31,113 nucleotides of DNA from a virus. The stretch covers positions 1-31,113 of IMG/VR virus record IMGVR_UViG_3300044616_000660. One strand, 5' to 3'. The position numbers and the translations under genes were made by a program. Below the pieces are notes generated by a model. It was not told the DNA's origin. It saw only the letters and a program-made list of their open reading frames with translations, and did no database searches. Numbering within the stretch: the stretch's first letter is position 1; the number at the start of each line of letters is the position of its first letter. Below, piece by piece: positions 18,946-28,300 of the stretch.

Positions 18946-21090
18946 ATGTCAAATGATAAAGCAATGTTTGTAACTTGGGATGAAAATGATCCAGCTTCAA
19001 AAGAAAAGGCATTCGCAAAAGCTAATCATGCAGACTCATTAAGTAGGTCTATTGCAGGAAATTCATTTCAAAATGTGGCCACTAATCATGTTTCAGTTAG
19101 GGAATCCTTTGATCGAAGAGATTACGACTTCTTTAGACCAGGCGAACAGATCCCCTTATTTGATAAAGACATCATGCTTGCTTGTATGCAAGCCTATGAA
19201 CGCATTGGAATTGTGCGTAATGTAATAGATATGATGGCAGAGTTTGCCTGTCAGGGAATAGAACTTGTTCATCCAAATGAAAAAATCCAAGATTTTTATC
19301 GTGAATGGTTTAAAAAAGTAAATGGATTAGAAAGAACTGAGCGTATTTTAAATATGCTTTATCGTGCAGGAAATGTAATTATAAAACGATCTACTGCAAA
19401 ACTTAAAAATTCAGAAGTTGAAAATTTGCAAAAGGGTTCAGCAGCAGACTTAGTTGTTGAAAAACCAGTAGCTGTAGCTAAGAATGAAATTCCTTGGTCA
19501 TACACGATTTATAATCCTTGTACTATTGAAGTATACGGAGAAGAGTTAGCACCATTTCTTGGTCCAAGTTCATTTAGGTATGGCGTTAGAATTCCAGAAA
19601 TAATTGCTAAAAAACTTAAGAATCCAAAAGAAGAAATAGAAAAAGAAATGCTGTCTGGATTACCGACATCAAATTTTAATTCAAGTATTGCTGGTGGAAA
19701 ATCAATCCCATTACCAGCAGATAAAACTGTTGCTATTTATTATAAGAGAGATGATTGGCAAGTTTGGGCAAAGCCAATGATCTATTGTATCTTAGAAGAT
19801 TTGTTGATGCTCAAGAAAATGAAGCTTGCAGATCTTGCAGCATTAGATGGTGCGGTTAGTCATATTCGACTTTGGAAATTAGGCTCTTTAGAACATAGAA
19901 TATTACCAACAGAAAATGCAATCGGCAGACTTGCAGATATGTTATTGAATAATGTTGGTGGTGGATCTATCGATCTTATATGGGGTCCAGAATTAGACTT
20001 TAAAGAAACATCTACTGATGTAGCTAAATTCTTAGGTGAAGAAAAGTATAAGCCAATTTTAAATGCAATTTTTGCAGGACTAGGTATACCACCATCTTTA
20101 ACTGGTTTGCCTACTGGTCAAGGATTTTCAAACAATTACATTAGCCTTAGAACATTAATTGAAAGATTAGATTATGGTAGACAATTACTAACTAGATTTT
20201 GGGAAACTGAAATAAAAGTAGTTCAAAAAGCAATGGGATTCAAATTTCCTGCTCAAGTTGTTTTTGATCATCAAACATTACAAGATGAAGCAGCAGAGAA
20301 GAGATTGCTTATTGATTTAGTTGATAGAGATATTATTAGTGAAGAAGCAATTCAAGAAAGATTTAACTTTGTTCCAGAAATCGAAAGTGTCAGAAGAAAA
20401 AGAGAGCTTAAGAAAAGGGAAAACGATCAAATGCCTAAAAAGGCTGGACCTTGGCATAACCCACAAAGACTAGAAGAAATCAAAAAGCTTTGGGCACAAA
20501 TGGGTGTGCTTACTCCAAAAGACTTTGGGGTTGAAGCCTCTCAAGAAACAGCACCGCCAAAAGTTCCTCCAATGGGTCAAAATCCAAATCAATCTCAAGA
20601 CAAGCCTATTGGAATTGAAGGGCAAGGAAGACCAGTTGGGATTAAAGATCAAGAAGTAAGAAAGAAAAAAGAAATAAAGCCAAGGACTGCTGCTGAATTA
20701 GTAGAGATAATGTCTTGGGCAGAAGCTGCTCAAAAATCTATATCTGATTTAGTTAATCCAGCTTTCTTACATTCATCAAAAAAGAAATCCATAAGAGAAC
20801 TATCTTCTGAAGATTTTAATTCATTAGAAAAAACAAAGTTCCATATACTTTGTAATTTAAGTTATTTGGAAAAAGTGGAGAGGCAAACCATAGCAAAAAT
20901 TATTAATACAGACATGAAAATTCATGATGATATAAATAAAGTTCTATCTATAGCTACTAAGAATTATATTTCTAAAGAAGGCATTCAACCAAATACAGAA
21001 ACAAGAAGAAAAATTGAAGCGTCATCTGTTGCAATTTACTTTATAGGCAAACAAGATGAAACCAATAATTCTGATTACCCTATATCGTAG
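18946..21090 (+). CDS. portal protein, 714 aa
   Basis: Position after terL, size and sequence pattern fit a phage portal. The core (residues about 40-500) includes GLGIPPSLTG around 379-388 and a long helix ending EAAEKRLLIDLVDRDIISEE, typical of portal stem and wing regions. Residues about 520-590 are Pro/Gln/Lys-rich and probably disordered, followed by a helical C-terminal extension. It forms the dodecameric ring through which TerL pumps DNA. Starts at 18946 after TTAGGG; overlaps the next gene by 35 bp. Confidence 0.85.
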   Translation: MSNDKAMFVTWDENDPASKEKAFAKANHADSLSRSIAGNSFQNVATNHVSVRESFDRRDYDFFRPGEQIPLFDKDIMLACMQAYERIGIVRNVIDMMAEFACQGIELVHPNEKIQDFYREWFKKVNGLERTERILNMLYRAGNVIIKRSTAKLKNSEVENLQKGSAADLVVEKPVAVAKNEIPWSYTIYNPCTIEVYGEELAPFLGPSSFRYGVRIPEIIAKKLKNPKEEIEKEMLSGLPTSNFNSSIAGGKSIPLPADKTVAIYYKRDDWQVWAKPMIYCILEDLLMLKKMKLADLAALDGAVSHIRLWKLGSLEHRILPTENAIGRLADMLLNNVGGGSIDLIWGPELDFKETSTDVAKFLGEEKYKPILNAIFAGLGIPPSLTGLPTGQGFSNNYISLRTLIERLDYGRQLLTRFWETEIKVVQKAMGFKFPAQVVFDHQTLQDEAAEKRLLIDLVDRDIISEEAIQERFNFVPEIESVRRKRELKKRENDQMPKKAGPWHNPQRLEEIKKLWAQMGVLTPKDFGVEASQETAPPKVPPMGQNPNQSQDKPIGIEGQGRPVGIKDQEVRKKKEIKPRTAAELVEIMSWAEAAQKSISDLVNPAFLHSSKKKSIRELSSEDFNSLEKTKFHILCNLSYLEKVERQTIAKIINTDMKIHDDINKVLSIATKNYISKEGIQPNTETRRKIEASSVAIYFIGKQDETNNSDYPIS

Positions 21091-21817
21091 ATATCATGAA
21101 TTTTGTAACAGCATTGAAAACATAGAAAGATATAAAAAATTTTTTAAGGTTAAGCCAGACATATATGTAATATGGTCTTCTCCAGAAAATGGAAAGCTTT
21201 GGTTATTTGAAGATTTAATTAAAAAAGATATTATTCAAAAGCTAATTACAAGAAAAGGTTTCCCAAACGAAAATGGAAAACACCCAACATCTTTCTTTGA
21301 ATCTCACAATATAAGACTAGGATTAGAAACTGTATTTAGAGATCATCCAGACTCATACTGCATAGTTCAAGCAGCAGATGTAAAAATAACAGAATATGGC
21401 TTTAATGTTATAGAAAACGAGATGATTTCTGGTGCTAGTGCTGTAACCTTTATTTGGAATAATAGGTTTACAACAGATGCTTGGGCAACAAATTGCTTTG
21501 CAGTTTCATCTGCTAGAAAATTTTGGCCTCCATTTGTTGAATACGACACAATTGATACTTTAGAAAGATATTGGTATAAAGAATTTGCTAAAAATAGTAA
21601 AAAAGATTATATTACAGTACTTGGAAATCAATCTAATTTTATATTTACTCATGAACACAAAAGCGAAAAACTTCCAAAATTTTTAGATAAATTTATTGTT
21701 GAAAATGAAAGTGTGGGATTGTTTATAAAAGGACAAAAATCTTTAATTAAAAGAATATATGATTTTTGGGTGTATTTAATAGGGAGATACTATGCCAAAG
21801 ATAAAAGTAATATATGA
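21056..21817 (+). CDS. glycosyltransferase-like protein, 253 aa
   Basis: The N-terminus (PIILITLYRRYHEFCNSIEN) and the later YCIVQAADVKITEYGF (residues 101-115) follow the pattern of GT-A glycosyltransferases: a nucleotide-binding strand and an acidic D-x-x motif before a helix. WNNRFTTDAWATNCFAVSS near 134-152 could form the acceptor side. The classic DxD is replaced by AAD, so metal binding is uncertain. It lies between portal and protease genes and may use sugar made by the gmd product, possibly to modify the virion. This is inferred from pattern and context. Confidence 0.55.
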   Translation: MKPIILITLYRRYHEFCNSIENIERYKKFFKVKPDIYVIWSSPENGKLWLFEDLIKKDIIQKLITRKGFPNENGKHPTSFFESHNIRLGLETVFRDHPDSYCIVQAADVKITEYGFNVIENEMISGASAVTFIWNNRFTTDAWATNCFAVSSARKFWPPFVEYDTIDTLERYWYKEFAKNSKKDYITVLGNQSNFIFTHEHKSEKLPKFLDKFIVENESVGLFIKGQKSLIKRIYDFWVYLIGRYYAKDKSNI

Positions 21818-22046
21818 CACAGAAACTTCTGATGTAGAAGTATATATGGGCAAAAAGAAGGTTGATGATATTTACGCAGTTTTTTTGCATCAAGACATTG
21901 AAAATTCATATAAGTTTACATTGCAATTATTTAGTGTAGACGATGGCATACTTAAATTTAAGAATGCAGATGTTGAAAAAGAAATAGATAATGTTTTGTT
22001 TTTAAGCAAAATAACAAACTATTTTAATTTAGGAGAAAAGAAATGA
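21792..22046 (+). CDS. hypothetical protein, 84 aa
   Basis: Starts at 21792 behind AGGGAG inside the end of the glycosyltransferase-like gene and overlaps the protease start by ATGA. Beta-rich N-terminal 65 residues (MPKIKVIYDTETSDVEVYMG), acidic. A small head protein encoded between portal and protease is common in phages, but I do not recognise this one. Confidence 0.7.
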   Translation: MPKIKVIYDTETSDVEVYMGKKKVDDIYAVFLHQDIENSYKFTLQLFSVDDGILKFKNADVEKEIDNVLFLSKITNYFNLGEKK

Positions 22047-23506
22047 AAGAATTTGCAATTTTTAAGTCAGAAATACAAGATGGACTTAAAGAAAAAATTA
22101 TTTCTAGTATGTCTATTTCTTCTACATGTGAATTGGAAATCTGTGATCCTTTCCTATTAAACAAGCCACTTAGAGCAACAGCAGAGAACAAAAATCAGAT
22201 GGATCTTCATTATTTGAAGTCTATCTTAGTTACTACTGGCTGGAATAAAAACGATGATGTGTTTGATAAGGCAGAAGTTTGGACTGCAAGAAATACTCCA
22301 TCTGATAAGCCATTTAATTATGAGCATGATCAAAAACAAATAATTGGTCATATTACTGGATCTAAAGTAATTGATGAAGATGGTAATGATGTAGCAGAAG
22401 GAATTAGTGTTGATGAATTGCCTAAAAAGTTTCACATCTTGACTTCTGCTGTACTTTATAAATTTTGGGAAGACCCAAAAAAACAAGAAGAGATGAATGA
22501 TATAATCTCTGGCATAGCAAACAACAAATGGTTTGTTTCTATGGAAGCATTATTTAATAATTTTGACTACGCTATGGATGATGGTGTTACTGCCAAAGTA
22601 ATTGCTAGAAATGAAAAGACTGCTTTTCTAACTAAACATTTACGAGCATATGGCGGTAATGGTGTTTTTAATAATGTCAAAATAGGAAGAGTTTTAAAGA
22701 ACATCGTCTTCTCTGGAAAGGGGCTTGTCAGCAAGCCAGCCAATCCAGAAAGCATTATTTTTGATGAAACGGAAGCTTTTATTACAAGTTCGGTGTACCA
22801 ATTAGATGAGACTACAAAGTCAAAGGAGATCATTATGAGCATTGAAGAAGTTAAAGTAGAAAAAATCGTTGCTGAATTTCCACCAGAAGAAAAGAAGGAA
22901 GAAACTTCTGAAGATCCAGCAATTAAAGAAAAGGATAAAGAAGAAGTAGAAGCAAATTATATGGAATATAAAAAGAAAATGGAAGAAGAAGCTTCTATGC
23001 ATGAAGAAGATAAAAAGAAAATGATGGCTGAATCTGAAGCCATGAAAAAACAATTAAACATGGTTGTTAACGAACTTAACAGCATGAAGAAAGAAAAAAG
23101 CATGAGTGATCGTGCAAGCTTGGTAATCGAAAAGTTTGGCATGAATAAAGATGAGGCTACTTTGGTAGTTTCTGCATTAAGTACTCTTAATGATGAATCT
23201 TTTGCCACCGCTGTTAATGTACAGTCTGATTACTTTAATAAAAAAATGTCTGAATACAAATCTGGAAAAACTGTTAATGAAGAAGCACCAGCTAAAGATC
23301 CAGAAGAAGACAAAAAGAAAACTCCAAGTGAAAATGTAGAAATTAGTGAAGATCCAGCAGATGTTAAAGCATCTGCATCTATCTTGGATACTGCTGAAGT
23401 TAAATCAGATGCTGCTCTTGCAACTTCAGAAAGTTCTAATGGTGTAAAGCAAGTAGCATCGCAAATTGCGTCTTATTTTGGTTTAGAAACATCGGCCACA
23501 GAGTAA
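22043..23506 (+). CDS. prohead protease fused to scaffold, 487 aa
   Basis: Residues 1-250 form a capsid-maturation protease-like domain: NYEHDQKQIIGHITGSKV (92-109) contains the candidate catalytic His95, and KWFVSMEAL (162-170) the candidate Ser166. From residue 265 onward the chain is highly charged helix with many Lys, Glu and Met, then an acidic Pro/Ala-rich tail, as in phage scaffolding proteins. Directly ahead of Met265 lies a strong ribosome site (AAAGGAG), so the scaffold part is probably also made alone. Position between portal and capsid genes agrees. Confidence 0.8.
   Translation: MKEFAIFKSEIQDGLKEKIISSMSISSTCELEICDPFLLNKPLRATAENKNQMDLHYLKSILVTTGWNKNDDVFDKAEVWTARNTPSDKPFNYEHDQKQIIGHITGSKVIDEDGNDVAEGISVDELPKKFHILTSAVLYKFWEDPKKQEEMNDIISGIANNKWFVSMEALFNNFDYAMDDGVTAKVIARNEKTAFLTKHLRAYGGNGVFNNVKIGRVLKNIVFSGKGLVSKPANPESIIFDETEAFITSSVYQLDETTKSKEIIMSIEEVKVEKIVAEFPPEEKKEETSEDPAIKEKDKEEVEANYMEYKKKMEEEASMHEEDKKKMMAESEAMKKQLNMVVNELNSMKKEKSMSDRASLVIEKFGMNKDEATLVVSALSTLNDESFATAVNVQSDYFNKKMSEYKSGKTVNEEAPAKDPEEDKKKTPSENVEISEDPADVKASASILDTAEVKSDAALATSESSNGVKQVASQIASYFGLETSATE
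22835..23506 (+). CDS. nested scaffold protein, 223 aa (internal start)
   Basis: An in-frame ATG at 22835 (MSIEEVKVEKIVAEF) is preceded by AAAGGAG at seven bases, as strong as the site of any separate gene here. The product is the coiled-coil, Lys/Glu-rich part without the protease. This is the same arrangement as lambda C/Nu3, where the scaffold starts inside the protease gene. It would be the abundant form filling the procapsid. Confidence 0.65.
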   Translation: MSIEEVKVEKIVAEFPPEEKKEETSEDPAIKEKDKEEVEANYMEYKKKMEEEASMHEEDKKKMMAESEAMKKQLNMVVNELNSMKKEKSMSDRASLVIEKFGMNKDEATLVVSALSTLNDESFATAVNVQSDYFNKKMSEYKSGKTVNEEAPAKDPEEDKKKTPSENVEISEDPADVKASASILDTAEVKSDAALATSESSNGVKQVASQIASYFGLETSATE

Positions 23507-23521
23507 TAAAAGGAGAGACTA

Positions 23522-23989
23522 ATGGCTCTTAAATCTGACCGTAATGTACTTGAAACTGACATTTCTTTGGTTTGCAACGATGTTGTAAGCAAGGGTCTTG
23601 TTCTTGTTTATGGTACTGCTGCTTCTGGCGTTGGTAACGAAACTCCAGGAATTGCATCTTTAGTTGCAAACCCATCTGGATATAAAGTAGCTGGTTTGAC
23701 TTTGGCAAGCTTTGTAAGCATTGACCAAACTCGTCAGCATCGCAACTTTATGAAAGATGAACAAGTAGTTGGCGAAAAGGCTCCATTGCTTCGCAAAGGT
23801 TATGTTGTAACTGATGCCGTAGCTGGTACTCCAGCCCCCGGTGCTCCAGCATATCTTGTTGGAACTGGTGTTCTATCAACTGTGGTTTCTGCTACTGGTG
23901 GTGTAGCTGCTACTCCATTAGTTGGGGCTTTTGCTACTGCAAAAGATGAAAGTGGTTTCGCAAAAGTTTACATTAACCTTCCTGCATAA
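23522..23989 (+). CDS. probable head decoration protein, 155 aa
   Basis: Starts at 23522 behind AAAAGGAG. Gly-, Ala-, Val- and Thr-rich throughout (for example VVSKGLVLVYGTAASGVGNE) with few charged residues, ending in a beta-rich segment; size and place between scaffold and major capsid gene fit a capsid decoration or stabilisation protein such as lambda gpD analogues. Codon use is biased toward C/G-ending choices compared with upstream genes, as expected for an abundant protein. Confidence 0.65.
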   Translation: MALKSDRNVLETDISLVCNDVVSKGLVLVYGTAASGVGNETPGIASLVANPSGYKVAGLTLASFVSIDQTRQHRNFMKDEQVVGEKAPLLRKGYVVTDAVAGTPAPGAPAYLVGTGVLSTVVSATGGVAATPLVGAFATAKDESGFAKVYINLPA

Positions 23990-24014
23990 CTTTAAAAAAA
24001 GGAGAGATAGTTCC

Positions 24015-25007
24015 ATGAAGACACCAACTCCAGAAATGGTAGACTTGTTGAAAAAGTCAGGCAGCAACAATTATGAAGTTGCTTGTGCTGCACAAGTTGA
24101 ATTGGCCAAAGCTTTAACCCTCCCTCTTCGTCAGGGTATTGTTAACGGAGATATCGTTAGCAATATTTTTGAAACTGTAAATTTTGCTCCTGGTACTTCG
24201 GTAGAATTTCCTTTGGATTTTCTTGCTCCTGGTACTGAGAAAGATTTCGTTGCTTATACGATTCCTGCACAGGGTAAAATTCCTGAGCGAAGCGTAGAAG
24301 GCGACTATGTAATGGTTCCTACCTATGAAGTTGGTGCTTCCATCGACTTCTCCCTGCGTTATGCTAGGGATGCAAGGTGGGATATCATTGGTCGAGCAAT
24401 GCAAGTTCTTGAAGCATCTTTTGTTCGTAAAATGAACAGCGATGGCTGGAGAACTATTCTTGCTGCTGGCGTTGGTCGTGGCCTTGTCATTTATGACGAT
24501 GTTGCTGCTGCTGGCTATTTTAGCAAGAGGCTAGTTGCTCTTCTCAAAACTTCTATGAGGCGAAATACTGGTGGTAATAGTACCTCGATTAATCGTGGTA
24601 AGCTTACTGACCTTTATATCAGCCCAGAAAGTCTTGAAGATATTCGTGGATGGCAGATTGGTGAAGTTGATGACTTTACCCGAAGGGAAATCTTCGTTCA
24701 AGAAGAAACTCCACTTCCAAGGGTATTTGGCGTTAACCTTCACGACCTTGATGAAATTGGCGTTGGTCAAGAATTCCAGAAGTATTATGCTGGACCTCTT
24801 GGTGCATCTATGCCAGGCAGCAAAGTTGAAATTGTTATCGGCTTAGACCTTGATAAACAAGACAGCTTTGTTCATCCTGTTCGTCAAGAAATCGAAGTTT
24901 ACGAAGATCCTACTTTCCATCGTCAACGCAGGATGGGTATGTATGGTTTTGGTGAACACGGCTTTGCTGTACTTGATAACCGAAGGGTTCTTCTTGGTGC
25001 AGTATAG
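24015..25007 (+). CDS. major capsid protein, HK97-type, 330 aa
   Basis: Start set at the ATG at 24015 (MKTPTPEMVDLLKKSGSNNY) behind AAAAAGGAG; an upstream in-frame ATG lies inside the previous gene. The central acidic/beta region, the long helix (DIIGRAMQVLEASFVRKMN) and the C-terminal block with FHRQRRMGMYGFGEHGFAVL match tailed-phage HK97-fold capsid proteins that are common in uncultured aquatic phages. A terminator follows 26 bp later. Codon use is again that of a highly expressed gene. Confidence 0.85.
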   Translation: MKTPTPEMVDLLKKSGSNNYEVACAAQVELAKALTLPLRQGIVNGDIVSNIFETVNFAPGTSVEFPLDFLAPGTEKDFVAYTIPAQGKIPERSVEGDYVMVPTYEVGASIDFSLRYARDARWDIIGRAMQVLEASFVRKMNSDGWRTILAAGVGRGLVIYDDVAAAGYFSKRLVALLKTSMRRNTGGNSTSINRGKLTDLYISPESLEDIRGWQIGEVDDFTRREIFVQEETPLPRVFGVNLHDLDEIGVGQEFQKYYAGPLGASMPGSKVEIVIGLDLDKQDSFVHPVRQEIEVYEDPTFHRQRRMGMYGFGEHGFAVLDNRRVLLGAV

Positions 25008-25033
25008 TGTTAAAATATTAAATAAAATAAAGC

Positions 25034-25062
25034 AGTCCTCTTTACGAGGACTGTTTTTTTTG
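25034..25062 (+). terminator. rho-independent terminator after the capsid gene
   Basis: CAGTCCTC, loop TTTAC, GAGGACTG, then eight T. A perfect 8-bp stem, the clearest terminator in the window. It separates the head genes from the fibre module. Confidence 0.9.
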
Positions 25063-25103
25063 TTATATTACTCAAAGGATTTGAAACACTAAAGGAGAAT
25101 ATC

Positions 25104-25355
25104 ATGGCTAAAGAACCAACAATTTTTGAAAAAGCAGCTAATTTTGCAGTAGCATTAACTAAACATGTCGCTACTGGAATGCCAACTCTAACAGAAGATA
25201 AAGTAAAAATAAGATTAGATATTTGTGATACATGCCCCGAAGTAAATAAGTCTAGCCCTAATTGGACATGTACAAAGTGTGGTTGTAATTTAAAGGTAAA
25301 AGCTAGTTGGGCTGGTCAGGATTGCCCTATTAAAAAGTGGCCAGCGATTACTTAA
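25104..25355 (+). CDS. small zinc-ribbon protein, 83 aa
   Basis: Starts at 25104 behind AAAGGAG. Cys41-x2-Cys44 (CDTC), Cys56-x2-Cys59-x-Cys61 (CTKCGC) and Cys74 (CPIKKW) form a zinc ribbon. The N-terminal 30 residues are helical. Similar short CxxC proteins ending in a CP..KW pattern are frequent near phage structural genes; their role is not known. It is the first gene after the terminator. Confidence 0.75.
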   Translation: MAKEPTIFEKAANFAVALTKHVATGMPTLTEDKVKIRLDICDTCPEVNKSSPNWTCTKCGCNLKVKASWAGQDCPIKKWPAIT

Positions 25356-25388
25356 TATATGGTGTATTTATCTTTGGAGAAATAAAAT

Positions 25389-28300
25389 ATGCACTTCCAA
25401 AGAAACATAACACGAATACAAGATCAAGATGACTTTTCTGGAGTACCAACCTCTGGAGAAGTCGTTTTTTTTGATGGTCAAAGTTTTATTACAGCAGACA
25501 TTACTGGATATCAAGGATCGCAGGGTAGACAGGGAAATCAAGGTTATCAAGGATTTCAAGGCATAACTGGTTTTCAAGGTTTAACTGGAGCAGGAAGTCA
25601 GGGGGATCAAGGTCTAATTGGATTGCAGGGTTTTCAAGGTATTGCAGGAACAATTGGGAATCAAGGCTTTCAAGGTATCGTGGGAGCCATAGGTTCACAA
25701 GGATTTCAAGGGAACCAAGGATTTCAAGGTATCGTAGGAACAATTGGTAATCAAGGCTTTCAAGGAGTAATCGGATCTTCTGGTGGAATAACTTTAGCCG
25801 TTACTAATTCTGGATCTGGTTCTTATACAATAAATGGTTCAGCTAATCCAATTCTATCTTTTATTCGAGGCCATAGATATGTAATTAATGTTTCCGCAAT
25901 TGGTCATCCTTTTTGGATTCAAACAGTCTCAGGTTCTTATAGCCCATTAAATATTTATAATGATGGAGTAACAAATAACGGAACAGATAACGGAACAATT
26001 ATATTTGAAGTTCCTTTTAATGCCCCTCAACTTTATTATGCTTGCCAATATCATTCATCAATGGCTGGTTCTATTACAGTATCTAATTTAGGTCCAACAG
26101 GATCTCAAGGAAACCAAGGTTTACAAGGCAATCAAGGAAATCAAGGAAGACAAGGATTTCAAGGTCACCAAGGAGAGCAAGGATTTCAAGGCCATCAAGG
26201 ATATCAAGGAAGACAAGGATTTCAAGGCCATCAAGGAGAACAGGGTTGGCAAGGAGAACAGGGTTATCAAGGATTACAAGGCATAACTGGTTTTCAAGGT
26301 GTTGAAGGTGTAGCTGGAATAGATGCATTATGGAACTTCACAGGTGCTTACAATGGCGGTGCAGCATATGCCGTAGGTGATATAGCAACCTATTTAGGGC
26401 AAACTTGGTATCGTGTAAATTCTAATGGTGGGAATGTTGGTGATGCTCCCATAGAAGGAACTTTTTTATGGACACTGATTTCTGCAAAAGGAGATCAGGG
26501 TAATCAAGGTGATCAAGGCTCACAAGGAAACCAAGGGGAACAGGGATCGCAAGGTAATCAAGGAGAGGAAGGATTTCAAGGAAACCAAGGAGAACAAGGT
26601 TCTCAGGGCGATCAAGGATCGCAAGGCAATCAGGGAGAACAGGGTTCTCAGGGCGATCAAGGATCGCAAGGTAGTCAAGGAGAACAAGGCAACCAAGGTT
26701 GGCAGGGCGAACAAGGTTTACAAGGTAATCAGGGTTATCAAGGCGAGCGTGGAATTGGTGCATTGTCTTGGACATACAAAGTAAATACAACAACTCTTAC
26801 AGATCTTGACCCTACCAATGATTATATAAGTTTTAATGCTGATCCTTTTACTTCGGCTACTCAAGTTAAAGTAGATGATAATCCATACGGAATAAATACT
26901 ACTTTACATGATTTATTCTTAAGTATTCAGAGTGGTTATTTAACTTTAACAGATCAAGCCAATCCTTCAACATATGTTACTTATCAAATAACTTCTTGTG
27001 TAGATGGTACTTCAACAAACGATACTGAAGATGGAAGTTATGTAATATTTAATGTGGCACTAGTTAGTACATACGGAGTAATAAATAACGAAGATTTTGT
27101 TACTCTGTCTATTGGACTTGTTGGTTCACAAGGAAATCAAGGCAATCAAGGCAATCAAGGTTTACAAGGTAATCAAGGCAATCAAGGTTCACAGGGAGAA
27201 CAAGGACTACAAGGAATTCAAGGTTTTCAAGGAAACCAAGGAAACCAAGGCGATCAAGGATCGCAAGGCAATCAGGGTGACCAAGGAAACCAAGGCACAA
27301 CACCTTTAATTTGCACTACGCAAAACACAGGTGAATATTATTTTCAAGCAGTAGGTGAAAATTACTATCAAAGCCCTATAGCAACAGGATTGGCATTTGG
27401 TGCTGGACAAATACTGTCTGTATACGCACCCACTGATAATATTATACAGTACATGAGAATAACTTCTTATAACCCCACAACAGGGGATATAGTTGCAGTC
27501 GTTACACATTCTTTAAGCCCGGGATTTAAAACATATAACACGCTTTCAATTTGTCTTGCAGGAAAAATTGGCGAGCAAGGTTCACAGGGTGATCAAGGAT
27601 CACAAGGGAGTCAAGGAGATCAGGGAAATCAAGGCAATCAAGGCGACCAAGGAAACCAAGGAAACCAAGGTTCACAGGGTTATCAAGGTTTTCAAGGAGA
27701 ACAGGGTTCCCAAGGCAATCAAGGCGACCAAGGTAACCAAGGATTACAAGGCGAACAGGGAAATCAAGGCAACCAAGGAGATCGGGGATTTCAAGGAAAT
27801 CAAGGTGATCAAGGATCACAAGGTAATTATGGAGAACAAGGTTCTCAGGGTGATCAAGGCTCGCAAGGAAACCAAGGATTACAAGGCAATCAAGGATCAG
27901 ATGCATTATGGAATTTCACAGGTGCTTATAGCGGTGGTGCATCATACTCCATAGGTGATGTAGCAACTTACTCAGGTGAAACTTGGTATCGTGTTGGTGC
28001 TAATGGTGGTAATGTTGGAGATATTCCTTCGCCAGGATTCTGGACATTAATTGCTCAGAAAGGCGAACAGGGATTACAAGGATACCAAGGTGAACAAGGT
28101 TCACAAGGTAATCAAGGATTTCAAGGGCAACAAGGTTTTCAAGGAAGTCAAGGCGACCAAGGATATCAAGGAACATCTGGTTCTGGAGTAACTATTCAAG
28201 GATCAGAAACATGGGAAAACATATTTAACAATGAAACTTCTGGTTCTATACTTGGTGATATGTGGATACTTACATCTACATTGCAAGGTACTGCATCTCA

